In this document: piece by piece, positions 9,245 through 15,782 of the stretch
How positions within the stretch are numbered: position 1 is the first letter of the stretch
Layout: each line of letters starts with the position of its first letter
NCBI GenBank assembly: GCA_002173415.2
Contig: NHNK02000008.1
Location: 62,001-126,000 of the forward strand
Origin: Marinomonas agarivorans
GTDB lineage: Bacteria > Pseudomonadota > Gammaproteobacteria > Pseudomonadales > Marinomonadaceae
DNA: 64,000 bases
Direction of reading: 5' to 3'
The notes under the pieces: model-generated
Database searches by the model: none
What the model was told of the DNA's origin: nothing
Seen by the model: only the letters and a program-made list of their open reading frames with translations
Program-made: the position numbers and the translations under genes

Positions 9245-9260
9245 ACCGACATATGTCGGT
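9245..9260. repeat. Perfect 16-bp palindrome
   Basis: ACCGACATATGTCGGT is fully self-complementary at 9245-9260. It lies about 90 bp upstream of the tail-collar start, on that gene's promoter side, and may be an operator or the scar of an insertion end. Confidence 0.4.
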
Positions 9261-9384
9261 GCCTGTTAGTAGGCTGAATAAGAGCTGGACACTTTGATAA
9301 TTGGTAGATTGAGAAAAAATTTGATACCTTTTTGGTGATAAATAAGACGCTTTTTTGTCATATATGACTGACAAAATTTTGTGA

Positions 9385-9403
9385 GATTTCTTACTTGATC
9401 GAG
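9385..9403. repeat. 19-bp sequence shared with 14476-14494
   Basis: GATTTCTTACTTGATCGAG occurs here and, identical and in the same orientation, at 14476-14494. Both copies lie close to tail-collar sequence (a complete gene here, a 3'-end fragment there), which points to two traces of one type of phage segment. Confidence 0.6.
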
Positions 9404-9437
9404 TTTTTCTACTAAGTTTGGGGCGGGGTGCAAGTTT

Positions 9438-9641
9438 GTGCTGTTGGATGAAAACAGACTGCGAAAACTAGGCAGAAAGCGCTTGTTCTTATCTACGCTA
9501 CTTTTTATAAGCCACTTTAAGCTACTTCTCATAAGCCACTTTTTCCTACGCTGCTTGCAACAGATTTTCCAGACACTGTCACAAGCAAAGACCTTGGAAG
9601 AGATTGAAGCCTTGCTACCACGGAATAGTCAGTTTCGCTAG
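9438..9641 (+). CDS. Doubtful small ORF between the tail-collar gene and safD
   Basis: A 67-codon frame with many leucine and phenylalanine residues and a C-terminus rich in glutamate (KTLEEIEALLPRN). I see no Shine-Dalgarno and no family match. It may be a decayed end of a phage or transposon gene. The remainder of the 9155-9670 gap holds only the palindrome at 9245 and the shared 19-mer at 9385. Confidence 0.15.
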   Translation: MLLDENRLRKLGRKRLFLSTLLFISHFKLLLISHFFLRCLQQIFQTLSQAKTLEEIEALLPRNSQFR

Positions 9642-9675
9642 GTGAGTTGGATTGGCGCTTACTCTTTTGATATAA

Positions 9676-9700
9676 AAAAGGTGGCAAATTGCCACCTTTT
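9676..9700 (-). terminator. Factor-independent terminator of the safE-safD operon
   Basis: AAAAGGTGGC (9676-9685) pairs with GCCACCTTTT (9691-9700) around an AAATT loop. On the minus strand the stem runs into TTTTTT, 44 bp after the safD stop codon. Confidence 0.85.
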
Positions 9701-9743
9701 CTGTGCTTTATGTCGGGTTTTACGAACCCTTTAAATAGCTGTA

Positions 9744-11114
9744 TTAAATAACGAGGGTTTTCGTGTAGCTCATCTCACGAATGGCATACTTGATGCCTTC
9801 ACGGCCAACCCCACTTTCTTTCACCCCACCAAATGGGAAATGTTCTGTCCGGAAGCCTGGACCATCATTGGTCGCCAGTGTACCCACATCCAATTCTTCA
9901 AATAAATGACGAATCACCGCCAAATTATTACTAAAAATGCCAGCTTGTAAGCCATACGCCGTATTGTTGATAATTGGAATAATCTCTTCCACATCGTCAA
10001 ATTTGTATAATGGCATCACAGGACCAAAGGTTTCTTCTACCATAACCTCACTGTCGGCACTGACATTTTCCAAAATGGTCGGATAAACAAACGCACCTTC
10101 GTATTTATGGCCTAATGCGACTGTGGCACCGCCGTCAACCGCAGCCGTAACACGCTTTTTAATTTCGTCTGCTGCCGCCTGATGAATCACTGGCCCCACA
10201 AATGTGTTATCTTGCATTGGATCACCAACCACCAATTCAGAACTTTTCTGTACTAATAAATCACGGAATGCATCATAAACTGAGCTGTGTACAAACAAAC
10301 GTTTCGCAGCAGTACAACGCTGACCTGCGGTAGCAAAACGATGATTAATGGCAGATTTTACCGCCGCTTCTAAATCGGCATCATCCATAATAATCAATGG
10401 ATCATTACCGCCTAATTCAAGCAGTAATTTTTTATAGCCTGCGGCGGCTGCAATGGCATTTGCCGCTGCTGTACCACCGGTAAAGTTAATTGCATTAACA
10501 TCAGGATGCCCGTTCAATTTATCCAAATCAGCAAGCGGTGGCATACAGAATTGCAACACATCTTTAGGAATGCCAGCTTGATAACACAAGTCAACCAACA
10601 GCAATGACGATGCGGTATTTTGAGGGCCAGGTTTGAACAAAATACTGTTGCCCGCCGCATACGCAGGGCCAATCTTGTGCATGGCAATGTTAATAGGGAA
10701 ATTAAATGGCGTGACGCAGAAAATCGTTCCTAGTGGTCGCCAGCATACAACGCCTATTTTTCCGCCCGCATTGGCATAGGCATCAGAGTCCAAGGTTTCA
10801 CCGCTAATTTGGCGTGCTTCTTCACTGCTGGCAATAGTAGCGTTCACTGCGCGCACCATCTCTACGCGAGAGTCAGAAATGGTTTTACCCGTTTCTTGGG
10901 TTATTAGTTGCGCCAGTTTTTCCGAATTTTCTTTTAACAATACCGCCAATTTCGCCAATACATCTGCCCGTTGGAAGGCTGCTAATTGACGCTGTGTCCG
11001 TTGGCCCTGCTTCAATAAGGCCAATTTTTCCTCTATCTGAGCCCAACTGGTGTATTCATAACTGCCTAATGGCTCACCGTTGTATGGATTAACTAACGAG
11101 TAAGTTTGACTCAT
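9744..11114 (-). CDS. safD: Aldehyde dehydrogenase, probable sulfoacetaldehyde dehydrogenase
   Basis: The 456-aa NAD(P)-dependent aldehyde dehydrogenase has VTPFNFPINIAMHKIGPA (cofactor and oxyanion region), INFTGGTAAANA, the catalytic glutamate in LLLELGGNDPLII and the nucleophilic cysteine in ATAGQRCTAAKR. The C-terminus has HFPFGGVKESGVGREG. From memory, Neptuniibacter caesariensis converts taurine-derived sulfoacetaldehyde to sulfoacetate with SafD and exports it, keeping only the nitrogen; the gene set here matches. No sulfoacetaldehyde acetyltransferase (Xsc) is visible, which supports excretion rather than desulfonation. Its start overlaps the safE stop by 4 bp. Substrate is inferred from context. 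Confidence 0.82.
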   Translation of the reverse strand: MSQTYSLVNPYNGEPLGSYEYTSWAQIEEKLALLKQGQRTQRQLAAFQRADVLAKLAVLLKENSEKLAQLITQETGKTISDSRVEMVRAVNATIASSEEARQISGETLDSDAYANAGGKIGVVCWRPLGTIFCVTPFNFPINIAMHKIGPAYAAGNSILFKPGPQNTASSLLLVDLCYQAGIPKDVLQFCMPPLADLDKLNGHPDVNAINFTGGTAAANAIAAAAGYKKLLLELGGNDPLIIMDDADLEAAVKSAINHRFATAGQRCTAAKRLFVHSSVYDAFRDLLVQKSSELVVGDPMQDNTFVGPVIHQAAADEIKKRVTAAVDGGATVALGHKYEGAFVYPTILENVSADSEVMVEETFGPVMPLYKFDDVEEIIPIINNTAYGLQAGIFSNNLAVIRHLFEELDVGTLATNDGPGFRTEHFPFGGVKESGVGREGIKYAIREMSYTKTLVI

Positions 11115-11869
11115 TGCAAAACTCCCATTTGAATTAATTGATAAATAATACGCCCCGCTGCAATAAACAGAGCCAGTTTCATAAGTGCAAAAAACACCTT
11201 AACGTCAATAAAGCGTAAAATGGTTACCCCTAATCGCGCCCCGATCACCGCCGCTAGGCTGAGCACGGCAATTAAATAAGCATGATCAAGAAAAGAGAAA
11301 CCAAGGAAAAGGTAAGCAGGGATCTTGGTTAGGTGAGCAAACATCTGCATCAAGGATTTGTTGCTCACCACCTCTTCTTTGGTTAAATCATCCCGCAAGA
11401 AGAACACCGCCAACAATGGATCAATCGCCCCAACAATAATCCCCATTGCCCCTGTTGCAATGCCAACCCCAAAAAAGTGTCGATCAGGGATTTTAAACTG
11501 CGGCATGCGCTTTGGCTTAAACAGCGTATAAAGAATTAAACCAACTAATAATAACAGTGGGAAGAACTCGCCAACGTATTCGACAATAAACAAGGTCGTC
11601 AGCAAAGCACCGATTGCCGCACCAACAGCAAAAGGCAGACACATACCCCAGCGAATACTAGAACGTAAAAACCAGCTACGGGCCGCATTATTGAAAACTT
11701 GCACGATACCGTGAATGGCAACTAAAGGACGTACTGGCATATACACACTCATCGCCGCGAACATGAGTACACCGCCAGCCATACCAGTAATTGAGGTAAT
11801 CATAGATGCTAACGCAATGGCCAAAGACAACCAAAGTAAACTTTCATTTGATAACTGTACGATGTCCAT
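11111..11869 (-). CDS. safE: TauE/SafE-family membrane exporter, probable sulfoacetate exporter
   Basis: The 252-aa protein has about eight hydrophobic helices and the TauE/SafE (formerly DUF81) layout. The first repeat contains SMITSITGMAGGVLMFAAMS and the second contains GVGIATGAMGIIVGAIDPLL. The family moves small sulfonates or sulfite outward. Its ATGA overlap with the dehydrogenase gene suggests that the two products work together: SafD makes sulfoacetate and SafE removes it. It is the first gene of the operon, and a TauR-like repeat pair lies 65-95 bp upstream of its start. Confidence 0.82.
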   Translation of the reverse strand: MDIVQLSNESLLWLSLAIALASMITSITGMAGGVLMFAAMSVYMPVRPLVAIHGIVQVFNNAARSWFLRSSIRWGMCLPFAVGAAIGALLTTLFIVEYVGEFFPLLLLVGLILYTLFKPKRMPQFKIPDRHFFGVGIATGAMGIIVGAIDPLLAVFFLRDDLTKEEVVSNKSLMQMFAHLTKIPAYLFLGFSFLDHAYLIAVLSLAAVIGARLGVTILRFIDVKVFFALMKLALFIAAGRIIYQLIQMGVLQ

Positions 11870-11933
11870 TTTTACAACACTAAATCAGGGAATTTGAGAA
11901 TACAGAAGAGTAAAAAGAAAAGCACATTTCTCA

Positions 11934-11964
11934 TAGGTCCAGTTAACGGAGTTAGTTGGTCCAC
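11934..11964 (-). promoter_or_regulatory. Putative TauR operator upstream of safE
   Basis: The plus strand has TAGGTCCAG (11934-11942) and TTGGTCCAC (11956-11964). Read toward safE these are GTGGACCAA and CTGGACCTA, the same GGNCCA core as before tauK and tpa, with 22-bp instead of 23-bp spacing. The second half-site is degenerate. Confidence 0.5.
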
Positions 11965-12030
11965 CTTGCCAATTAGGCAAACATTATTTGAGTGTTATGC
12001 AAACGTTATGGAGATCCATGCGAGTGTTAT

Positions 12031-12139
12031 GAGCAAGAAAGATGTGAAAAAGAAAGATGTGAAAAAGAAAGATGTGAAAAAGAAAGATGTGAAAAAGAAA
12101 GCCAACCGTAAAAAGTCTGAAAAGATCATAATCGCCTAG
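12031..12139 (+). CDS. Doubtful small lysine-rich ORF built on a tandem repeat
   Basis: From the ATG at 12031 the frame encodes 35 residues, mostly the repeat KKDVK, ending KKSEKIIIA. An in-frame ATG at 11894 would give 81 aa but would run through the putative safE operator. I see no good Shine-Dalgarno for either start. It may be only an open frame across a minisatellite; if made, it would be a small nucleic-acid-binding-like basic peptide. Confidence 0.2.
12041..12100 (+). repeat. Four perfect copies of a 15-bp tandem repeat
   Basis: The unit GATGTGAAAAAGAAA repeats four times without a mismatch. In the open frame it codes DVKKK. The 15-bp period keeps the frame whatever the copy number. 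Confidence 0.9.
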
Positions 12140-12222
12140 CGCACCCGTTTTTTTACGCTGTTCTATTATTGTTAAACCGCTCGAATCTTGTTAAACCGTT
12201 CGAATTATTACATTGCGTAAAA

Positions 12223-12264
12223 TGGTAAGCTATTTTTATGTCATGCCATAAAAGCAGCTTACCA
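12223..12264 (-). terminator. Strong hairpin terminator after the yellow-family gene
   Basis: TGGTAAGCT (12223-12231) pairs with AGCTTACCA (12256-12264), and TTTTATG pairs with CATAAAA inside, around a 6-nt loop. On the minus strand TTTTAC follows. It begins 17 bp past the stop codon of the gene at 12281. Confidence 0.75.
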
Positions 12265-12280
12265 AGGCGCAAGTATCGTC

Positions 12281-13381
12281 TTAACGGCCATTTACCGCAG
12301 GTGCCAAAGGCGCAAACCGAACAATACGATATTCTCCCTTCGACTCGTCTTTTCCACCATTGAGTACTGGTGAACGGTGTAATTCATTAACCGTAGCATA
12401 GATATAACCATCTGCCCCAACTGCAAATCCATCAGACCATGCAAGTGTTGTGTCCGATTGAAACAACACCTCATACTCACCATCAGCACGCGTCACACCA
12501 ATGGCATTATCCGTCATCGCCGTAATATACACATTGCCTGCCGTATCTATGGTAGAACCATCTGAAATGGGTTTATCACCATAGCGCTGTACTCGCTGAG
12601 CCAAAGCCTCATCAGAAAGGCTCTCATCCAGCAAGTCCGTTGTACGAATACGGTAAAGCGATGTGCCGCTCATAGGCGCAAAATATAGCCATGTATTCGT
12701 TGCATCTAAGGTAATAGGATTCACACCAATACGCGCTGGTTGGCCACCCAATTTGATTTCACGGCCATCAATTACCATAGGGATGCTCTCTGGCACGGTA
12801 AAACGCGACCCTTCCAAAACACGACGAGCACGACCAGAGTCCAAATCCACTACAATTAAGGCTGAATTAGCGCCATCTCCAGTATCAGCAATGTAAATTG
12901 CCTCATGTTCACGATCAACGGCCAAATCATTTAAAAATGACGAAGATCGCGCAACAGGCTGCCCCACATAATGAATAGCATGCAAACGTTCTGTTTTCGT
13001 ATCCCAACCAACCAATCGCCCCGCGTGTGTTTTGGTTTGTCCATCCAGCATCCATAAAATCCCTTCTTTATCGACTCGTAACCCAAGTACGCCATTCAGC
13101 CCATCCCCATCCCCTTCAGGTGCCCTCGCCCAACGCTTAGTTGGATACGGTTTTGTCGAACCATTAGGCATCACCTCGACAATGCGTAATTCCGGCCCAT
13201 AAAACTCATGTACCGACATAAACATACGCCCATCAGGACCAATGGCCAAATTACCAGGCGGTAAGGATTTATCAAACTTAGCGTACGTCTCTAACTCTGC
13301 GGCCTTCACGACATTACCAAGTAAAAATGACGTCAGTAAAGCGCCTAAAAAGCCGATTCTCTTTAACGATAACAATGTCAT
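12281..13381 (-). CDS. Secreted yellow/major-royal-jelly family protein (six-bladed propeller)
   Basis: The 366-aa protein begins with a Sec signal peptide of about 27 residues (basic MTLLSLKRIG, hydrophobic core, VVKAAE). The mature part matches the bacterial MRJP/yellow family: GNLAIGPDGRMFMSVHEFYG, FLNDLAVDREHEAIYIADTG with ALIVVDLDSGRARRVLEG, and WSDGFAVGADGYIYATVNEL. The family has a gluconolactonase-like beta-propeller fold, but the bacterial function is unknown. It faces a divergent LysR gene across 93 bp, which suggests specific induction by a small ligand. No enzyme or transporter gene is adjacent to hint at that ligand. Confidence 0.8.
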   Translation of the reverse strand: MTLLSLKRIGFLGALLTSFLLGNVVKAAELETYAKFDKSLPPGNLAIGPDGRMFMSVHEFYGPELRIVEVMPNGSTKPYPTKRWARAPEGDGDGLNGVLGLRVDKEGILWMLDGQTKTHAGRLVGWDTKTERLHAIHYVGQPVARSSSFLNDLAVDREHEAIYIADTGDGANSALIVVDLDSGRARRVLEGSRFTVPESIPMVIDGREIKLGGQPARIGVNPITLDATNTWLYFAPMSGTSLYRIRTTDLLDESLSDEALAQRVQRYGDKPISDGSTIDTAGNVYITAMTDNAIGVTRADGEYEVLFQSDTTLAWSDGFAVGADGYIYATVNELHRSPVLNGGKDESKGEYRIVRFAPLAPAVNGR

Positions 13382-13416
13382 ATTTTTTATCCTTTTTTGT
13401 ATTTCCTTCAGCCTAT

Positions 13417-13477
13417 CATTCGAATTTTTAGTATAAAATAAAATTTTATCGAAAGTATTTTTCGGATTTTTCGAATG
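13417..13477. promoter_or_regulatory. Inverted CATTCGAA sites in the divergent promoter region
   Basis: CATTCGAA (13417-13424) and TTCGAATG (13470-13477) are inverted copies 45 bp apart, bracketing the AT-rich region between the yellow-family gene and its LysR neighbour. The second copy includes the LysR start codon, so a regulator bound there would also repress its own gene. Confidence 0.4.
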
Positions 13478-14356
13478 TATAGCATTAATGATTTAGAAAC
13501 CTTCGTCGCCATCGCCCGCTCTGGCGGTATATCCGCTGCCTCTCGTTTACAAGGTATTTCTGTCGCGACTATTAGCCACCGCCTAGGCAAACTAGAACAC
13601 GCACTAAAAGTACCTTTGTTCCATCGCAGTAACAAAGCCATGCATCTAAACAAAGAAGGGCAAATGTTTTTAGAACGAGTTGAAAAAATTTTAGAAGAAT
13701 TACACGATGCCCAAACAACCTTAACCGGCAAACCAGACCAATTACATGGTCACCTTCGAGTTACCATGTCACCTTGGATTATGCGTCGCTTCGTCATGCC
13801 GTACTTAGCCGGTTTTCAACAAACACACCCTGATCTAACTCTCGAACTACTCGCAACGGATCAAATAGTTCCCCTAGCAGAAGAAATGCAAGACTGTGCC
13901 ATTCGAGTTGGCCAACTGCCAGACAGCACCCTCGTCGCCCATAAACTAGCCGATAACCAACGCATACTCTGCGCTTCACCTGACTATATCGAACGCATAG
14001 GACCAATCGACAACATTGCCACATTGCAACAAGCCCATTGGGTTTGCCTACCTTGGCAAACCCGTTTTCAGATAAAATTAGCCAACAGCCCGACCCAATC
14101 CGTACTCATGTCAAAAAAATTGATTGTCTCTAATTCCGATATGCTAACCACAGGCGCCATATACGGGAATGGTTTAGCCATTAAATCCCGTCTAGCCATC
14201 GAAAAAGAGCTGCAAAACAAACAACTGATGGAAGTACTCCCAACTAGCCTGATTAATGCAAACGCCCCTATTTCATTAATTTACCCATCAAACACCCGCT
14301 CTGTCCGTAAGATGCAAGTGTTTAAGCAATTTCTACAACAGGCGTTTTCGCACTAA
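13475..14356 (+). CDS. LysR-family transcriptional regulator
   Basis: The 293-aa protein has an N-terminal LysR helix-turn-helix (residues 1-60, with ISAASRLQGISVATISHRLG) and a type 2 periplasmic-binding-like effector domain. That domain contains LRVTMSPWIMRRFVMPYLAG and CAIRVGQLPDSTLVAHKLAD, typical of the CrgA/YhjC subgroup. It is divergent from the yellow-family gene and is its most likely regulator. The chosen ATG has no obvious Shine-Dalgarno but begins exactly where the domain should. Confidence 0.88.
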   Translation: MYSINDLETFVAIARSGGISAASRLQGISVATISHRLGKLEHALKVPLFHRSNKAMHLNKEGQMFLERVEKILEELHDAQTTLTGKPDQLHGHLRVTMSPWIMRRFVMPYLAGFQQTHPDLTLELLATDQIVPLAEEMQDCAIRVGQLPDSTLVAHKLADNQRILCASPDYIERIGPIDNIATLQQAHWVCLPWQTRFQIKLANSPTQSVLMSKKLIVSNSDMLTTGAIYGNGLAIKSRLAIEKELQNKQLMEVLPTSLINANAPISLIYPSNTRSVRKMQVFKQFLQQAFSH

Positions 14357-14399
14357 CCATTACAGATCAACTTAAACAGCACTAAAGTAAGTGCAAACA

Positions 14400-14429
14400 C
14401 TAATATTTAATGTACGCCATTAATGCGAT
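14400..14429 (-). pseudogene. Copy of the 3' end of the phage tail-collar gene
   Basis: The minus strand encodes ALMAYIKY followed by a stop, the same C-terminus as the tail-collar gene at 8360-9154. Aligned from 8361, 27 of 29 bases match. Upstream in this frame a stop codon appears within about 12 residues, so only the tail end survives. It lies directly 3' of the LysR gene and 5' of the antirepressor module. Confidence 0.65.
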
Positions 14430-14475
14430 ATGTCTGGGAAGTATCTTGTAATCAATGGCTTACAGGATTTTACGC

Positions 14476-14494
14476 GATTTCTTACTTGATCGAG
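14476..14494. repeat. 19-bp sequence shared with 9385-9403
   Basis: GATTTCTTACTTGATCGAG, identical to the copy near the tail-collar gene. It lies between the tail-collar fragment and the antirepressor leader. Confidence 0.6.
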
Positions 14495-14539
14495 CTTATA
14501 AGCTGATCTAGTATTGGTCTTGAGGCGTCAGAACCTCAT

Positions 14540-14740
14540 ACACAAAGCGGACATGCCCGCCCCGATAGATGCGGTTTTTTTGCGCCTGTAGAATACTGGT
14601 GCACCCGAATTATGTCGGGAGGGCAGCGAATACAAAACCTTTCGAGGAAATAAGCTCGCCGTATCTTTGTGACGGTTCTGAACCTCCCGACACCCATCGT
14701 CAGAAATGGGTTAATACTCAGAAAATCACAAAGGAGGCCT
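14540..14740 (+). ncRNA. Structured leader of the antirepressor gene, C4-antisense-like
   Basis: TGTCGGGAGG (14613-14622) is perfectly complementary to CCTCCCGACA (14683-14692), and CCCGA at 14604-14608 can also pair with TCGGG at 14615-14619. In P1/P7 and related phages, a C4 antisense RNA cut from the leader of an icd-ant message pairs with the icd ribosome-binding region and silences ant. The order here (structured leader, small ORF, coupled antirepressor) matches that plan. I have not matched the Rfam C4 consensus, so the RNA call is inference. Confidence 0.4.
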
Positions 14741-14751
14741 TGGATGGCTAA
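14569..14751 (+). CDS. Icd-like small ORF overlapping the antirepressor start
   Basis: This 60-codon frame ends inside ATGGCTAA, overlapping the first codons of the antirepressor gene by 8 bp. Its middle (VGRAANTKPFEE) and end (PPDTHRQKWVNTQKITKEAL) loosely recall the Icd/Ash-like leader ORFs of phage immunity regions, which couple translation to ant. The start codon is uncertain and the frame may be translated only in part. Confidence 0.4.
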   Translation: MRFFCACRILVHPNYVGRAANTKPFEEISSPYLCDGSEPPDTHRQKWVNTQKITKEALDG

Positions 14752-15367
14752 TTTATCAAATTCTCTAGCAAAACTACCCCGCATTTACGCATCCGATCAC
14801 TTTCAATACGCTGTTAGCGCAAAAGAGCTGTATCAGTTTTTACTGCCCCTTCCGCCCAGTCCAACCTTAAAACAAGCGCCCATGCCCTATGGGCGTTGGA
14901 TTGATCATCGTGTGATGTATTACGGTTTTGAGGCTGGGTACGACTTCGCGCTATTAGAAGAGAAAGACACTAGAAGATCGCCCGATTTTTCTTTGAGCCT
15001 CAACATGGCCAAAGAGTTGGCGCGGCTGGAAAGAACGGCCCAAGGCCGAGAAGCGCGTTATCACTTTATCAACTTTGAGCAGGAGTTAACGAAACAAGAT
15101 TTGCGCAAAACCTATGGCGAAAAGTTGGATAAAAAAGTCAAACAGCTCAACCAGTTAGCTGAGTCCATTAGGGTGGGTGAAAACGTCATGGTTATCCCAA
15201 CCATTGACGTAATTAACCTCATCAAGGCGATTCGCCAATACCAAACCATCGCCGACCTTTACCTCAAACCCGAGCACGATATTAACCCTTATTGGGTCAA
15301 CGAAGTGATCGAACAGTTAAAGCAAAAAAGCGGTAAATTGTTGCTCGATGAAGAAAGAAATAACTAA
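14744..15367 (+). CDS. AntA/AntB-type phage antirepressor
   Basis: The start at 14744 is supported by an AGGAGG Shine-Dalgarno at 14732-14737, giving 207 aa. The N-terminal half matches the AntA/AntB antirepressor domain: VSAKELYQFLLP, YGRWIDHRVMYYGFEAGYDF, then LSLNMAKELARLERTAQGRE and YHFINFEQEL. In P1 and related phages this protein inactivates the prophage repressor. The C-terminal half (about 120-207) is charged and unassigned. No repressor, integrase or structural gene is adjacent, so this is an orphan immunity module. A strong terminator follows. Confidence 0.78.
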   Translation: MANLSNSLAKLPRIYASDHFQYAVSAKELYQFLLPLPPSPTLKQAPMPYGRWIDHRVMYYGFEAGYDFALLEEKDTRRSPDFSLSLNMAKELARLERTAQGREARYHFINFEQELTKQDLRKTYGEKLDKKVKQLNQLAESIRVGENVMVIPTIDVINLIKAIRQYQTIADLYLKPEHDINPYWVNEVIEQLKQKSGKLLLDEERNN

Positions 15368-15378
15368 ACCCAGCAATC

Positions 15379-15426
15379 AAACCACTGGCGTTGCCGACGT
15401 TGCGACAACCCAGTGGTTTTTAATTT
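15379..15426 (+). terminator. Factor-independent terminator after the antirepressor gene
   Basis: AAACCACTGG (15379-15388) pairs with CCAGTGGTTT (15410-15419). The loop contains a second small pairing (GTTGC with GCAAC-like sequence), and a T-rich run follows. Confidence 0.85.
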
Positions 15427-15575
15427 TTTTATTTTGTTTAAAAATACTCCTGCCGTGAGCTATCTTGTCTTTTCATTGGCATCGGTATTTGATGTTGTTT
15501 TTTCTTATGGGTTTTGCCTAGGCCGCACCAGTTACAAATCTCTCATGGTTTTGGCTAAGTTTTGCTTGATTTTTG

Positions 15576-15634
15576 GCGCATAAATCATAAAATTCGCCCT
15601 CCTTTTTTACTTCCTTTTTAGAGGATTTATGCGC
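15576..15634 (+). promoter_or_regulatory. Inverted repeat in the speA leader that covers a mini-ORF start
   Basis: GCGCATAAATC (15576-15586) and GATTTATGCGC (15624-15634) are perfectly complementary over 11 bp. The right arm contains the ATG at 15629 and part of the GAGG Shine-Dalgarno (15621-15624) of a three-codon ORF, so pairing would hide that initiation site. The rest of the 15427-15656 gap shows no gene and should contain the speA promoter. Confidence 0.5.
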
Positions 15635-15640
15635 GTTTAG
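15629..15640 (+). other. Mini-ORF Met-Arg-Val-stop in the speA leader
   Basis: ATG CGC GTT TAG follows a GAGG Shine-Dalgarno with 4-nt spacing. It is too short to be a protein, but its single arginine codon and its place in a hairpin before an arginine decarboxylase operon make a regulatory role worth considering. Confidence 0.35.
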
Positions 15641-15656
15641 CCCAGCGTTTTTCGTG

Positions 15657-15782
15657 ATGGAGATTAGTTTTCATAAGCAGAATTCCCATGAAAAGAATTC
15701 CCATAAAAGAAAGACGCGTAAGCACAATACGATGTCTGCTGTTTATTTTGCCGGTAAACTCCATGAAATGAGGATTAACTGA
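15657..15782 (+). CDS. Basic upstream peptide coupled to speA
   Basis: A 41-codon ORF whose TGA stop shares its A with the speA ATG (TGATG), the same junction as between speA and the next gene. The peptide is rich in His, Lys and Arg, with HKRKTRKHN in the middle. It has no strong Shine-Dalgarno. A second ORF of 27 codons (15688-15771) overlaps it in another frame and is also basic (MKRIPIKERR). Arrest peptides such as enterobacterial SpeFL are similarly short and basic, but I see no direct sequence match. Confidence 0.4.
   Translation: MEISFHKQNSHEKNSHKRKTRKHNTMSAVYFAGKLHEMRIN

Noticed and set aside
14536-14784. Minus-strand open frame of about 82 codons ending RACPLCV across the antirepressor leader
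   Set aside because: It is antisense to the better-supported Icd-like ORF and antirepressor start, lacks a Shine-Dalgarno and has no family match. Its openness follows from the structured leader.
8360-15367. A single prophage covering both phage-like loci
   Set aside because: The sequence between them (safD, safE, yellow-family protein, LysR) is ordinary metabolic DNA with its own operators and terminators; no integrase, attachment repeats or head genes are seen.
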